Shown here piece after piece: positions 15,053-23,878 of a stretch of 64,000 nucleotides of DNA (its first letter is position 1; the number at the start of each line of letters is the position of its first letter). Location of the stretch: NCBI GenBank assembly GCA_963766175.1, contig CAVXZE010000016.1:491409-555408 (forward strand), written 5' to 3'. A program made the position numbers and the translations under genes. This stretch comes from CAVXZE01 sp963766175. Its GTDB lineage: Bacteria; Myxococcota_A; UBA9160; UBA6930. Below the pieces are notes generated by a model. That model saw only the letters and a list, made by a program, of their open reading frames with translations, had not been told where the DNA came from and did no database searches.

Positions 15053-17302
15053 ATGATGATTCGACCGAGTGTTTCACTGGCAGTGGTGTTGCTTCTCGCC
15101 TGCGGAGGCGGCGAACGCCCGCCGGGCGAGATCGAAGGAGCGCCGCGCCCGGCCGCTTCGCTCGCCGCCGAGGCAGGGGCGCAGGTCGCCGCGCAGGCGA
15201 AGCTCGCACGGGCCGCCGGTGCGGAGCGGGAGGCCGAGCCGAAGCAGATCCTCTTCGGTGACCTTCACGCCCACACGACCTACTCACTCGACGCCTTTGC
15301 GTGGAACCTCCCCCTGGTCGGGGGAGAGGGTGCTCACCCGCCGGCCGACGCCTGCGACTTCGCCCGTCACTGCTCGGTTCTCGACTTCTTCGCCCTCACC
15401 GACCACGGCGAATCCCTGACGCCGCGGACCTGGGCGGCCGAGAAGGACAGCATCCGGCAGTGCAATGCGCGGTCCGGCGACTCCGCCAACCCGGATCTGG
15501 TGGCGTTCCTGGGCTTCGAGTGGACGCAGGTGGGGAGCACGCCGAAGAACCACTACGGCCACCGGTGTGTGATCTTCCCGGGGCTCGCCGACGACGAGCT
15601 GCCGGCGCGCCCGATCAGCTCGATGCCGGCCGGCACGCAGGAGGAGTGGGTTCCCAAGGGCCAGGAGGCGGCGATGGGCCGTTGGCTCGACCCGCGGAAC
15701 TGGCGTGACTACGCGGACCTCGGGTGGCTCGCCGACCGTGTCGAGGCGCTCCCCGACTGCCAGTCGGGCGTCGACACCAAGGAGCTTCCCCCCGACTGCT
15801 CCGAGCGGGCGGCCACGCCCGACGTGCTTCTCGAGAAGCTCCGGCAGTGGGATCTGGGCGAGCTGGTAATCCCGCACGGAACCACCTGGGGCTCGTACAC
15901 GCCACTCGCCAGCACCCTCGACAAGCAGCTCAGCCGCACCTATTACGATCGCGAGCGGCAGCCGGTGGTCGAGCTGATGTCCGGGCACGGGAACTCCGAG
16001 GAGTACCGCACCTGGCGCTCGCTCGAGCGCGACGAGGGTGGCCAGCCGGTTTGCCCGGAGCCCACGCCGGACTACCTCCCGTGTTGCTGGCAGGCAGGGG
16101 AGATCATGCGCGAGCGCTGCGGCGATCTCCCACAGGAGGAGTGCGAGGCCCGCGTCGAGGAGGCGAGGCGCCTCGTCCTCGAGGCCAACATCTCGCCGGA
16201 GCTGGTCTTTCCCGACGCCCCCCCCGAGGATTGGCTCGACTGTGGGCAGTGCCGTGACTGCTTCAAGCCCTCCTTCGGCTACCGGCCGGGCACGAGCCTC
16301 CAGTACGGCCTTGCGCTCTCCAACTTCGAGGAGCTCGACGACCAGGGGCGACCGCTTCGCTTCCGTTACGGCTTTCTGGCCTCGAGCGACAACCACAGCG
16401 CCCGCCCCGGGACCGGCTACAAGCAGGTGGACCGGCACGGTTCGACGGACACCGTGGGTGCGGCCTCGCGGCTGGCCGGGGGCCTCGTCGAGGGGAATCG
16501 CAGCGCGGAAGATCCACGGAGGCCGCAGCCGGTTCCGCCCGGACTCGGCGGCGGGCCCGGCCCGGAGCGCATCGCGAGCTTCTGGTACCCGGGGGGTCTG
16601 GTCGCCCTTCATTCGGAGGGCCGCGGGCAGGACGCGATCTTCGACGCGCTCCGGCGTCGCGAGGTGTACGCCACCAGCGGCCCGCGCATCCTGCTCTGGT
16701 TCGATCTCGTCAACGGCCCCGGCGCGCCGCAGCCGATGGGAAGCGAGCTCCGCCTGGCGGAGAACCCGCGCTTCGAGGTGCGGGCGGTGGGTGCCTTCGA
16801 GCAGAAGCCGGGCTGTCCGGAGAGCTCGCACAGGGGTCTCTCGCCCGAACGGCTGGAACGGCTCTGCCGCGGCCACTGCTACAACCCCGGCGACGAGCCA
16901 CACCCGATCGTGGCGATCGAGGTGGTTCGCATCCGTCCCCAGTCACGCCCGGGCGAGCTCGTGAACGATCTGATCGAGGACCCCTGGCGGCGCTTCGAGT
17001 GCGAGCCCGATCCCGCCGGGTGCGTCGTGCGCTTCGAGGACGAGGAGTTCACCGGTGCGGGACGCGATGCCCTCTACTACGTGCGCGCGCTCCAGGAGCC
17101 GACGCCCGCCATCAACGGGGCCCCCATGAGCACCGAGTTCGACGACCAGGGCCGGGCGGTTTCGGTGCGGCTCTGCTCGGGGAGCTACCGCACGCCGGCG
17201 GACGACGACTGCCTCGCCCCGGTGAGCGAGCGCGCCTGGTCCTCTCCGATCTACGTGGACTTCAGCGCTTCCGAGATCGGGACGGGATCAGAAGGTCGAT
17301 GA
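15053..17302 (+). CDS. DUF3604 domain lipoprotein
   Basis: A 749-residue protein with a lipoprotein signal (MMIRPSVSLAVVLLLACGGG; lipobox LLAC). The mature part shows DUF3604 hallmarks: LFGDLHAHTTYSLDAF, FFALTDHGE and the late FLASSDNHSARPGTGY, which together look like the metal-binding His/Asp sites of a PHP-like hydrolase. Cys-rich stretches (CCWQAGE, CGQCRDCF, CRGHCYNPG) suggest disulfides in an exported protein. DUF3604 has no experimentally settled role known to me. Its 3' end overlaps the convergent next gene by 41 bp. Confidence 0.88.
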   Translation: MMIRPSVSLAVVLLLACGGGERPPGEIEGAPRPAASLAAEAGAQVAAQAKLARAAGAEREAEPKQILFGDLHAHTTYSLDAFAWNLPLVGGEGAHPPADACDFARHCSVLDFFALTDHGESLTPRTWAAEKDSIRQCNARSGDSANPDLVAFLGFEWTQVGSTPKNHYGHRCVIFPGLADDELPARPISSMPAGTQEEWVPKGQEAAMGRWLDPRNWRDYADLGWLADRVEALPDCQSGVDTKELPPDCSERAATPDVLLEKLRQWDLGELVIPHGTTWGSYTPLASTLDKQLSRTYYDRERQPVVELMSGHGNSEEYRTWRSLERDEGGQPVCPEPTPDYLPCCWQAGEIMRERCGDLPQEECEARVEEARRLVLEANISPELVFPDAPPEDWLDCGQCRDCFKPSFGYRPGTSLQYGLALSNFEELDDQGRPLRFRYGFLASSDNHSARPGTGYKQVDRHGSTDTVGAASRLAGGLVEGNRSAEDPRRPQPVPPGLGGGPGPERIASFWYPGGLVALHSEGRGQDAIFDALRRREVYATSGPRILLWFDLVNGPGAPQPMGSELRLAENPRFEVRAVGAFEQKPGCPESSHRGLSPERLERLCRGHCYNPGDEPHPIVAIEVVRIRPQSRPGELVNDLIEDPWRRFECEPDPAGCVVRFEDEEFTGAGRDALYYVRALQEPTPAINGAPMSTEFDDQGRAVSVRLCSGSYRTPADDDCLAPVSERAWSSPIYVDFSASEIGTGSEGR

Positions 17303-18239
17303 GGGGCTCGGCACGGAAGAGCCACTGAGTGATCCGGCGCCCTCTCCGGGCGCGTCGCTCCTCCTCTGGCGGAAGCCCCCGCGCGGGCTGGCTCCAGTCG
17401 ATCTCCGCGATGCGCGCCAGCATGCTCTGCTCGACGCAACCCTCCAGGGAGAAGACGTAGACGTCGCGAGCGTGGGCCGAAGCGTCGCGCAGCTCTTCCT
17501 CGAGCTGCTCCCATGAGAGGAAGCGGCGGCGGGCGTCCGGGTTTCTGGCGTTGACGCCTCCGCCCGTCACGCCGAGGGCGATGCAGGGCGCATCCGCGAA
17601 GTAGACGCGAGTCCCGGCGCGCCCCAGATAGCTCGAGTAGAGCATGTAGACCTCGGCGTCGACGGAGATGTCCACGATGCCCAGGGCCCGCCGCAACAGC
17701 GTGCTTCTGGCCGCGCGCTCGTCGAGGAGGTGGGGGAACTGGTAGACCTCCACCGTGCGGCCGCTCTCTCGGATTTCGCGGACCAGCTCTCCGTAGGCGC
17801 GCTCCGCTTCGCGCACCTGCTCGCGCGGTCGGCGGTGCCGCAGCATCGAGAAGAAGGCCCGTCGTCGGTCGCGGATGGCGCCCTCGGACTCGGAGCGCGG
17901 AAACTCCACGTCCAGGCCGATCCGCTGCAGTGGCAAAGCCTCGCGCTTCGCCCAGGCGGCGGTCTCGCGCCAGCGCTCGCGGGCGCGGTCGGCGTTGTCG
18001 GCGTTCAGCCAGTAGCCGTCCTCGAGGTCGAGCAGCAGCCATCCCGTCACCGGAATCCCGCTCGATTCGATCTTTCGCACCATTTCCGCCCGCCGGTCCG
18101 AGAGATCGAGCAGCCCCATGGAGATGGCGCAACCCTGGGCCGCGAGAAAGGGCAGGACTTCCGGCTGCCCGAAGAGCTCTTCGAGCGGAGGCGTCTCCAG
18201 CTCGACGAAGAAGGTCAGCTTCGGCCTGGAAGCAGGCAT
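17262..18239 (-). CDS. Conserved protein of unknown function, predicted TIM-barrel-like
   Basis: A 325-residue cytosolic protein without signal peptide. Alternating strand-helix segments (KLTFFVELETPPL, GCAISMGLLDLS, VTGWLLLDLEDGYW, RIGLDVEF, TVEVYQFPHLL, VDISVDAEVYMLYSSYL, RVYFADAPCIALGV, VYVFSLEG) suggest an eight-stranded barrel. Acidic residues at strand ends (LDLED, LDVEF) would suit a hydrolase or metal site. I do not recognise the family. It is 30 nt downstream of the UroD-like gene on the same strand and is probably co-transcribed with it. The convergent 41-bp overlap with the DUF3604 gene is real if both stops are correct. Confidence 0.65.
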   Translation of the reverse strand: MPASRPKLTFFVELETPPLEELFGQPEVLPFLAAQGCAISMGLLDLSDRRAEMVRKIESSGIPVTGWLLLDLEDGYWLNADNADRARERWRETAAWAKREALPLQRIGLDVEFPRSESEGAIRDRRRAFFSMLRHRRPREQVREAERAYGELVREIRESGRTVEVYQFPHLLDERAARSTLLRRALGIVDISVDAEVYMLYSSYLGRAGTRVYFADAPCIALGVTGGGVNARNPDARRRFLSWEQLEEELRDASAHARDVYVFSLEGCVEQSMLARIAEIDWSQPARGLPPEEERRARRGRRITQWLFRAEPLIDLLIPSRSRKR

Positions 18240-18269
18240 CGGGTCTCTCCCCAGCGGCGCATCCGTCGC

Positions 18270-19367
18270 TCAGGACAGATCCTGGGTTCCGTACACACCG
18301 TGCTCATGCGTCGCCTTCACCATGGCGATGTAGTTCTCGGCGCTTACCTCGGGATGGATGGTGTTGGAGGAGGAGAGGATGTAGCCGCCCCGCGAGCCAG
18401 CGGATCGAATCGCCTGCCGGACTTCCTCTTCGACCTCGCGGGTGCTCTTCGAGACCAGCGTCTCCCGGCAGTCGATGTTCCCGAGGAGACAGATGCGGTC
18501 GCCGATCTCCTTCTTGACCTCGGCCAGGTCCAGGGACTGCGGTTGAATCGGGTGGATGCCGTCGAACCCCACTTCGATCAGGTCCTCCATGATCTTCCAG
18601 TGGTTGCCGTCGGTGTGCTTGAAGACCTTGAGGCCCTTGCCGTGAATGAAGTCCACCAGCTCCGCGTAGTAGGGCTTCAGAAACTCGCGAAAGTGTTGAG
18701 GAGATATGATCATGCCGGTCTCGTGGGCGAGGTCGCCGTCCATGGAGATGACGTCGGCTCCGAGCTCCTTTCCCAGTGCGATCGCATCGAGCGTGTAGTC
18801 GGTGACCATCCGTGCGATCCGGTGAACCAGCTGCGGGTTCGTGCCGTAGCAGATCAGGAGATTCGTCATTCCCCCCAGCACGTTCCAGCTCCTGCGAAAG
18901 GGATCCTGCACGCTCAGGATACTGGCCCGCGTTCCGTCGAACCGCTGGGTGCAGTAGCTCAACGCGGCGAGGTCGGAGGCCTTGATCTTCGGCGGCTGAT
19001 AGCCATCCAGATCGGACGAATCGCGGACGGGCCCGTCCACCACGACCGCCTCCCCGTGCGGGCTGAGCAAGAAGGTCACGCCCCAGTCATCCCTGAAGTG
19101 GTCTTCGTCGATGGCTCGAGTCTCGGGGAAGATTCGGAGAGTGAGCCCATCCACATCCAGCTCTTCGACGACGAGTAGGACGGCATCGAAGAGCTTGACC
19201 CTGCTCTCGAGGTCCATCCGCTGGATGTAGTCCGGCTTCGGTAGATCCTCCGTGAAGTGACGGGCGATCTTGAGGACGGATTCTTCGTTGTACGCAAGCT
19301 CGAAGTGGGGTACGCGATCGGGGATCTCTCTCGAGAGAGCGGTGAGGATTCTCTGCCTGCCGTTCAT
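18270..19367 (-). CDS. Uroporphyrinogen decarboxylase family protein (methyltransferase-like)
   Basis: A 365-residue member of the UroD/MtaA superfamily: MNGRQRILTALSREIPDRVPHFE at the start is the family signature. Later segments such as SMDGDLAHETGMIISPQHFREF and KHTDGNHWKIMEDLIEVGFDG also match MtaA-type or uncharacterised UroD-like proteins. It lacks the haem-pathway PNARF-type N-terminus, so a role in corrinoid methyl transfer or an unknown decarboxylation is more likely than haem synthesis. GGAG lies upstream of the ATG. It is followed after 30 nt by the predicted barrel protein. Confidence 0.85.
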   Translation of the reverse strand: MNGRQRILTALSREIPDRVPHFELAYNEESVLKIARHFTEDLPKPDYIQRMDLESRVKLFDAVLLVVEELDVDGLTLRIFPETRAIDEDHFRDDWGVTFLLSPHGEAVVVDGPVRDSSDLDGYQPPKIKASDLAALSYCTQRFDGTRASILSVQDPFRRSWNVLGGMTNLLICYGTNPQLVHRIARMVTDYTLDAIALGKELGADVISMDGDLAHETGMIISPQHFREFLKPYYAELVDFIHGKGLKVFKHTDGNHWKIMEDLIEVGFDGIHPIQPQSLDLAEVKKEIGDRICLLGNIDCRETLVSKSTREVEEEVRQAIRSAGSRGGYILSSSNTIHPEVSAENYIAMVKATHEHGVYGTQDLS

Positions 19368-19429
19368 CGGTGCTTCTCCATTCCTCTCTTGGGCGTTCCC
19401 GGATGATAGGTCTGCCTCTCGCGATCGCT

Positions 19430-20407
19430 CTAATCGCCGCGGTAGCGCGCCAGGGCGCGTTCGAGCTCGAGGACCACCTCGGCGCGAAGCGATTCCGGTT
19501 CGAGCACCTCGGCCCCGCCGCCGAAGGAGAGCACCCAGTTTCGCAGCTCGGTGGTCTCGCCCACCTCCATCCGCAGCGCCACGGAGCCATCTCCGTGGCG
19601 CTCGAGCTTCTGGCTCGGGTGCCAGCTGTGCTCCTCCACGTGGATCGCCCAGCTCCGGTCGAAGCGGATGCGCACCGCCACCGCTGGCTCCGCCACGACT
19701 CCGAACGAGGATGCCGTGTACGCGTCGAAGTCGAAGGATGCGGGGATCGAAAAGGCTTCCCCGGTGGTCTTCAACCCGCGGATCCGGTCGACCGCGAAGG
19801 TGCGGATTTCGTCAGAGCGATGGTCGTGCCCGATCACGTAGAGCCCCCCACTGCGGTACCAGACGCGATAGGGATCGAGCTTCCGCGTGCTCACCTTTCC
19901 GGTCCGTCCGGTGCGGTATCGCATGCTCACGGTTCGCCGGGCCAGAACCGCCTCGTTCAGGGTCTGGATGCTGTCGCGGTAGCGCGCGTAGCGCTTGTGG
20001 GGACCGGGGAGCACCCGGAACGACTCCCCGAGTCGGGCGAGGTATTCGCCGAGCTCCGGTCCCAGGCTGGCCCGGATCTTGTGGAGCGCGGACCGGATCG
20101 AGTCGTGAAACACGGTGCCCTCGAGGATGCGCAGCAGATCCTCCCCGAAGGCCAGGGCCAGCACCTCGTCCGCCGTGAAGGGGGTGTCGCCGAGTTCGAA
20201 GGTGTCGAGGAAGCGGTAGAGCGTCCGGCCATCGCGTTTCTCGCTGACGACCGGAAAGCCGGCGAACATCAGGGCGTCGAGATCCCGGTAGACGGTTCGC
20301 CGGTGGCAGCCGAGGTCCTCTGCCAGGTCGTCCAGTCCGACACCGTATCGGCTGCGCGCGAGGCGCTGGATCAGCTGCCACTGCCGCGCGAGCTGGTCAC
20401 CCCTCAA
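19430..20407 (-). CDS. YafY-type transcriptional regulator (HTH + WYL domain)
   Basis: A 325-residue regulator beginning at a TTG one nucleotide after the efp stop. The N-terminal winged helix reads LDDLAEDLGCHRRTVYRDLDAL (about 25-47 in pieces), and the central WYL domain has RYRTGRTGKVSTRKLDPYRVWYRSG split over two strands, with YVIGHD following. A C-terminal WCX region ends the chain. Such proteins sense nucleic-acid or small ligands through WYL and repress or activate stress genes. The tight linkage with efp suggests co-transcription, though the function of that pairing is unclear. The start is uncertain because the upstream ribosome binding site is weak. Confidence 0.85.
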   Translation of the reverse strand: MRGDQLARQWQLIQRLARSRYGVGLDDLAEDLGCHRRTVYRDLDALMFAGFPVVSEKRDGRTLYRFLDTFELGDTPFTADEVLALAFGEDLLRILEGTVFHDSIRSALHKIRASLGPELGEYLARLGESFRVLPGPHKRYARYRDSIQTLNEAVLARRTVSMRYRTGRTGKVSTRKLDPYRVWYRSGGLYVIGHDHRSDEIRTFAVDRIRGLKTTGEAFSIPASFDFDAYTASSFGVVAEPAVAVRIRFDRSWAIHVEEHSWHPSQKLERHGDGSVALRMEVGETTELRNWVLSFGGGAEVLEPESLRAEVVLELERALARYRGD

Positions 20408-20408
20408 G

Positions 20409-20975
20409 TCAGACGTTCACCCGCTCGACGTACTCACCGGTGCGCGTGTCGATCCGGATCGTCTCCCCCTCCTTGATGAAGAGCGGGGCCTGGACCACCG
20501 CACCCGTCTCGACGGTGACGGGCTTGGTCCCGCCGGAGGCGGTATCCCCCTTCAAACCCGGATCGCACTGGGTGACGGTGAGCTTTACGAAGTCGGGAAC
20601 CTCGATGTTGATCGCCGAGCCCTTGTAGATGAGCACCTCCACCTCCATGTTCTCCAGCAGGTACTTCCTTCCGTCCCCCACCTGCTCGCCGGGAATCGGG
20701 ATCTGGTCGTAGCTCTGGGTGTCCATGAAGACCAGGGATTCGCCGTCCGCGTAGAGGTACTGCATCTTGCGTTCTTCGACGTCGGCCTCCTCGAGCTTCT
20801 CGCCGGCTCGAAAGGTGCGATCCAACACCCGCCCCGTCTTCAGGTTCTTGACCTTGGTGCGAACGAAGGCGCCGCCCTTGCCCGGCTTGACGTGCTGGAA
20901 GTAGGTGATGACGAAGGGCTCGCCATCGAGCTCGATCTTGCTGCCGTTTCGGAACTGCGAGGTGTCGATCGCCAT
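20409..20975 (-). CDS. efp: Elongation factor P
   Basis: A 188-residue EF-P, the usual length. The KOW-like N-terminal domain holds the loop HVKPGKGGAFVR, where Lys33 corresponds to the lysine modified by EpmA in E. coli. The middle domain and the C-terminal OB fold end in RIDTRTGEYVERV, the standard terminus. EF-P relieves ribosome stalling at polyproline stretches. AUG is preceded by TTGGAGCA. No epmA/epmB genes occur here. A WYL regulator follows after one nucleotide. Confidence 0.97.
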   Translation of the reverse strand: MAIDTSQFRNGSKIELDGEPFVITYFQHVKPGKGGAFVRTKVKNLKTGRVLDRTFRAGEKLEEADVEERKMQYLYADGESLVFMDTQSYDQIPIPGEQVGDGRKYLLENMEVEVLIYKGSAINIEVPDFVKLTVTQCDPGLKGDTASGGTKPVTVETGAVVQAPLFIKEGETIRIDTRTGEYVERVNV

Positions 20976-21130
20976 GAATGCTCCAATGCACCGGGCTCTT
21001 CAGGCGTAGCGAAGAAGAGGAGCAGATGCCCCCTCTCCCTACTACGCTCACCAGCGCCGGGCGTCAACGAACAATGCGGAACGCCCCGCCGTTCTCCGTC
21101 GATCGTTCATTCTCTGGCCGGAGCGGGCGA

Positions 21131-21167
21131 TCCGGTGACGCGGCGCGTGCTGCAGCGCATCACCGGA
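21131..21167 (-). terminator. Hairpin after etfA
   Basis: TCCGGTGA (21131-21138) is the perfect reverse complement of 21160-21167, enclosing a GC-rich 21-nt loop. The hairpin starts 12 nt after the etfA stop on the minus strand. No T-run follows, so it is a weak candidate for ending the etfBA message. Confidence 0.4.
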
Positions 21168-21178
21168 CCGTCGCGCGA

Positions 21179-22150
21179 TCAGCCCTTGGCTTCCTGGATC
21201 GCCGCGGTGAGCGCCGGGACGATCTCGAAGAGATCGCCGGCCACGCCCACGTGCGCGACCTCGAAGATCGGTGCGTCGGGATCCTTGTTGATGGCCACGA
21301 TGAAGTTGGAGCCCTTCATTCCGACCAGGTGCTGGATGGCGCCGGAGATACCGGCGGCGATGTAGAGCTTGGGGCTGACGATCTGGCCCGAAGACCCCAC
21401 CTGGTAGGCGTGGTCGAGCCAGCCGGCATCCACCACCGGCCGCGAGGCACCCATGGCACCGCCGAGGATCTCGGCGAGCGGCTTGATCACCTCCTCGAAC
21501 TTCTCCGCCGCACCCAGACCACGGCCGCCGGAGACGATGACGTTCGCCTTGGTGAGGTCCACACCCTTCAACCCCGCCGTCCGGGCCTCGACGAACTTGG
21601 CGCGCAGGTCGTCGTCGCCGATCGTCACGTCGAGCGCAGTGGTGCTGCCCTCGCTGGATCCCTCGAAGGGGGTGATGGCGCCGGGCTGCACCGTGGCCAC
21701 GATCTGATCGGCCTTCGGGAGCAGGCGAGCGTCGAGCTTCCCGTTGAAGACTCGCCGGTAGTAGACCAGCTTTCCGTCTTCCTCCTCGATGTTGAAGCAG
21801 TCGCTGACGAACCCGCAGTCGAGGCCCGCCGCGATGCGCGGCGCTATGTCCCAGCCAGTCGGCGTGTTGGAGATCAGGATCAGATCCGCCGAGGTGGCGT
21901 CCACGGCGGCCCGGATCGCCTTCGCATACCCGTCGACGTTGTAGTTCGCGAGCGCCTCGCTGTCGGCCACGAGCACCTCGCCGCCGCCCCTCTTGGAGAG
22001 GGCCTCCGCCTCGGCGGCGATGCCACTTCCCAGAACCAGGCTCTTGATATCGCGTCCACCCGCGATCTTCTGGGCGAAGCTCACCAGCTCGTAGCTGGCA
22101 TCGCGAATTTTGTCCTTCTGTATCTCCGCAACGATGAGAATGCTGCCCAT
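21179..22150 (-). CDS. etfA: Electron transfer flavoprotein subunit alpha
   Basis: A 323-residue ETF-alpha. The N-terminal nucleotide-fold half is followed by the FAD-binding C-terminal domain with the family signature (GASRPVVDAGWLDHAYQVGS, then QIVSPKLYIAAGISGAIQH and FIVAINKDPDAPIFEVA). It accepts electrons from acyl-CoA dehydrogenases through FAD and passes them to ETF-quinone oxidoreductase. It lies 30 nt after etfB on the same strand. Three acyl-CoA dehydrogenases in this window are natural partners. No ETF-QO gene is visible here. Confidence 0.97.
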   Translation of the reverse strand: MGSILIVAEIQKDKIRDASYELVSFAQKIAGGRDIKSLVLGSGIAAEAEALSKRGGGEVLVADSEALANYNVDGYAKAIRAAVDATSADLILISNTPTGWDIAPRIAAGLDCGFVSDCFNIEEEDGKLVYYRRVFNGKLDARLLPKADQIVATVQPGAITPFEGSSEGSTTALDVTIGDDDLRAKFVEARTAGLKGVDLTKANVIVSGGRGLGAAEKFEEVIKPLAEILGGAMGASRPVVDAGWLDHAYQVGSSGQIVSPKLYIAAGISGAIQHLVGMKGSNFIVAINKDPDAPIFEVAHVGVAGDLFEIVPALTAAIQEAKG

Positions 22151-22180
22151 CGAATCTTCCTTTCCTTCCGAACTTCGGGT

Positions 22181-22963
22181 CTAGAGGAGTCCGAGCTCGC
22201 GGATCTTGCCGACCAGCACCTGCGCGACATCGGCGGCCGAGCCTTCGATCATCTCGGCGCCCTCGCCCTTCTGCGGGACGTAGATCTTCTCGATGCTCAT
22301 CTTGGCGCCGCCTGCGCCGACCTGGCCGCTGACGCCCAGGTCCGCGGCGGTCTTCACGTCGAAGGGCTTCTTCTTGGCCGCCATGATGCCCTTGAGGGAT
22401 GCGTAGCGGACCTGGTTGATGCCGGTCTGCACCCCGAGCAGGCAAGGCGTGGGAAGCTGGTAGACCTCGAGGGCGCCGCCCTCGAGCTCTCGCTCCACCT
22501 CGTAGCCGCCGTTCTTCTTCTCAACCTTCACCACGGCGGTGGCGTGAGGAACCCCGTGGAGCTCGGCGAGCATGGGGCCGACGGCCGCGAAGTTTCCGTC
22601 ATCGCTCATCATGCCCATCAGGATCAGGTCCGGAGCTTCTTCCTTGGCCACCGCCGCCAGTGCCTTGGCCAGTCCGAGCGCATCGGAGCCGTCCATCTCT
22701 GGATCCTTCACGTGAACGGCGCGGTCGGCACCCATTCCGAGGGCGGTGCGGAGGGCCTGGGTCACACGGTCTGGACCGACCGAGACCACCACCACTTCCG
22801 CCTCCCCCGCATCCTTGGTGCGGAGAGCCTCCTCGAGCGCATAGGTGTCATACGTGTTGATTTCGAATTTGATGTTGTCTTCCGTGATCCACGTGCCATC
22901 CGCATTCACGTCGAGCCGTGCATCCTGGTGCGGCACCTGTTTCAGGCAGACCAATATCTTCAT
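22181..22963 (-). CDS. etfB: Electron transfer flavoprotein subunit beta
   Basis: A 260-residue ETF-beta. MKILVCLKQVPHQDARL at the N-terminus and INTYDTYALEEALR are family signatures. The AMP-binding region lies in VVSVGPDRVTQALRTALGMGADRAVH, and the docking loop for dehydrogenases is the EVYQLPTPCLLGVQTGINQ region. It forms the heterodimer with the EtfA encoded 30 nt downstream. Confidence 0.97.
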   Translation of the reverse strand: MKILVCLKQVPHQDARLDVNADGTWITEDNIKFEINTYDTYALEEALRTKDAGEAEVVVVSVGPDRVTQALRTALGMGADRAVHVKDPEMDGSDALGLAKALAAVAKEEAPDLILMGMMSDDGNFAAVGPMLAELHGVPHATAVVKVEKKNGGYEVERELEGGALEVYQLPTPCLLGVQTGINQVRYASLKGIMAAKKKPFDVKTAADLGVSGQVGAGGAKMSIEKIYVPQKGEGAEMIEGSAADVAQVLVGKIRELGLL

Positions 22964-23120
22964 GGGGGGACGAGCCTCCGAGTTTTCGAGAAACGATGAC
23001 CCTCGAGCGGACTGCCCGAACGGTCGGGGCCACGAGCGGGCCGGAAACTAACCGACGCGCGAATCGATTTCAAGCGCGCGGTTTTCCAAAAGGTACTTGG
23101 ATTCAGGGATTTAGCGCTGT

Positions 23121-23822
23121 CTAGAGGCCCATGAACGCGAGGAATTCCTCGAGCCGTGCGACGCGCAGGAAAGGGTTGGTCTGCTTCTGCTCGCCAATGC
23201 TGGAGGAGGGCTCCGGCGCGTAGAGGTGCCCCGGAAAGAGCAGCGTCTCGTCGGGCAGGCGCGCCAGCTTGGTGTGGAGGCTCTCGTACATTGCGGCGGG
23301 ATCGCTCCCCGGGAGATCCACGCGACCGCAGCTTCCCAGAAACAGCGTGTCGCCCGAGACCAGGTGTCCGGGACCCGTACCGTCCTCGACCAGGAAGCAC
23401 TGGGAGCCCGGCGTGTGACCGGGCGTGTGCATGAAGCGGATTCGGACCTGCCCGAGCGTGATCTCGTCCCCGCTCGACTGGCGCACCAGGTCCGACTCCG
23501 AGGCACCGGTGATCTTCTTGAGCCCGTCCGCCTCGATCTCGTTGACGTGGATCGGGACCGGGTTCCGACTCAAGAGCTGCGCTACCCCCTCGATCTTCAT
23601 TCCGAAGACCTCACCCCCGATGTGATCCTGGTGGTAGTGGGTCGCGAGGGCACCCACCACCTTGATTCCGTCCGCCTCGGCCCGATCCAGCATCGCATTC
23701 ACGTTCCAGGCGGGATCGACGATCATCGCCTCCCCTGTAGAACGGCTGCCCAGCAGATAGGCCAGATTCGCCATCTGCCCGACGTGGAACTGCTGAAAGT
23801 ACAAGTCGCTGGTTTTGCTCAT
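23121..23822 (-). CDS. MBL-fold metallo-hydrolase (glyoxalase II / persulfide dioxygenase-like)
   Basis: A 233-residue metallo-beta-lactamase-fold protein. Metal ligands are seen in THYHQDHIGG (residues 61-70), in HTPGHTPGS, in VSGDTLFLGSCGR and in the final FPGHLY. This is the glyoxalase II/ETHE1 layout. The CGRVDLPGSDPAAMYESL segment is shared with ETHE1-like and YcbL-like enzymes. The substrate may be S-lactoylglutathione-type thioesters or glutathione persulfide; the C-terminal domain is too short for full GloB. A separate, fuller gloB lies at 28.9 kb. Confidence 0.85.
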   Translation of the reverse strand: MSKTSDLYFQQFHVGQMANLAYLLGSRSTGEAMIVDPAWNVNAMLDRAEADGIKVVGALATHYHQDHIGGEVFGMKIEGVAQLLSRNPVPIHVNEIEADGLKKITGASESDLVRQSSGDEITLGQVRIRFMHTPGHTPGSQCFLVEDGTGPGHLVSGDTLFLGSCGRVDLPGSDPAAMYESLHTKLARLPDETLLFPGHLYAPEPSSSIGEQKQTNPFLRVARLEEFLAFMGL

Positions 23823-23878
23823 TTTCTCGCCTAGTGGGGGAGGGCTCTGGAGACCTGGGGGTTCGGCGCGCCCGGCGG

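Noticed and set aside
20978..22999. 673-codon plus-strand frame opposite etfAB
   Set aside because: It covers two well-identified genes and contains only His/Arg/Leu-rich antisense translation.
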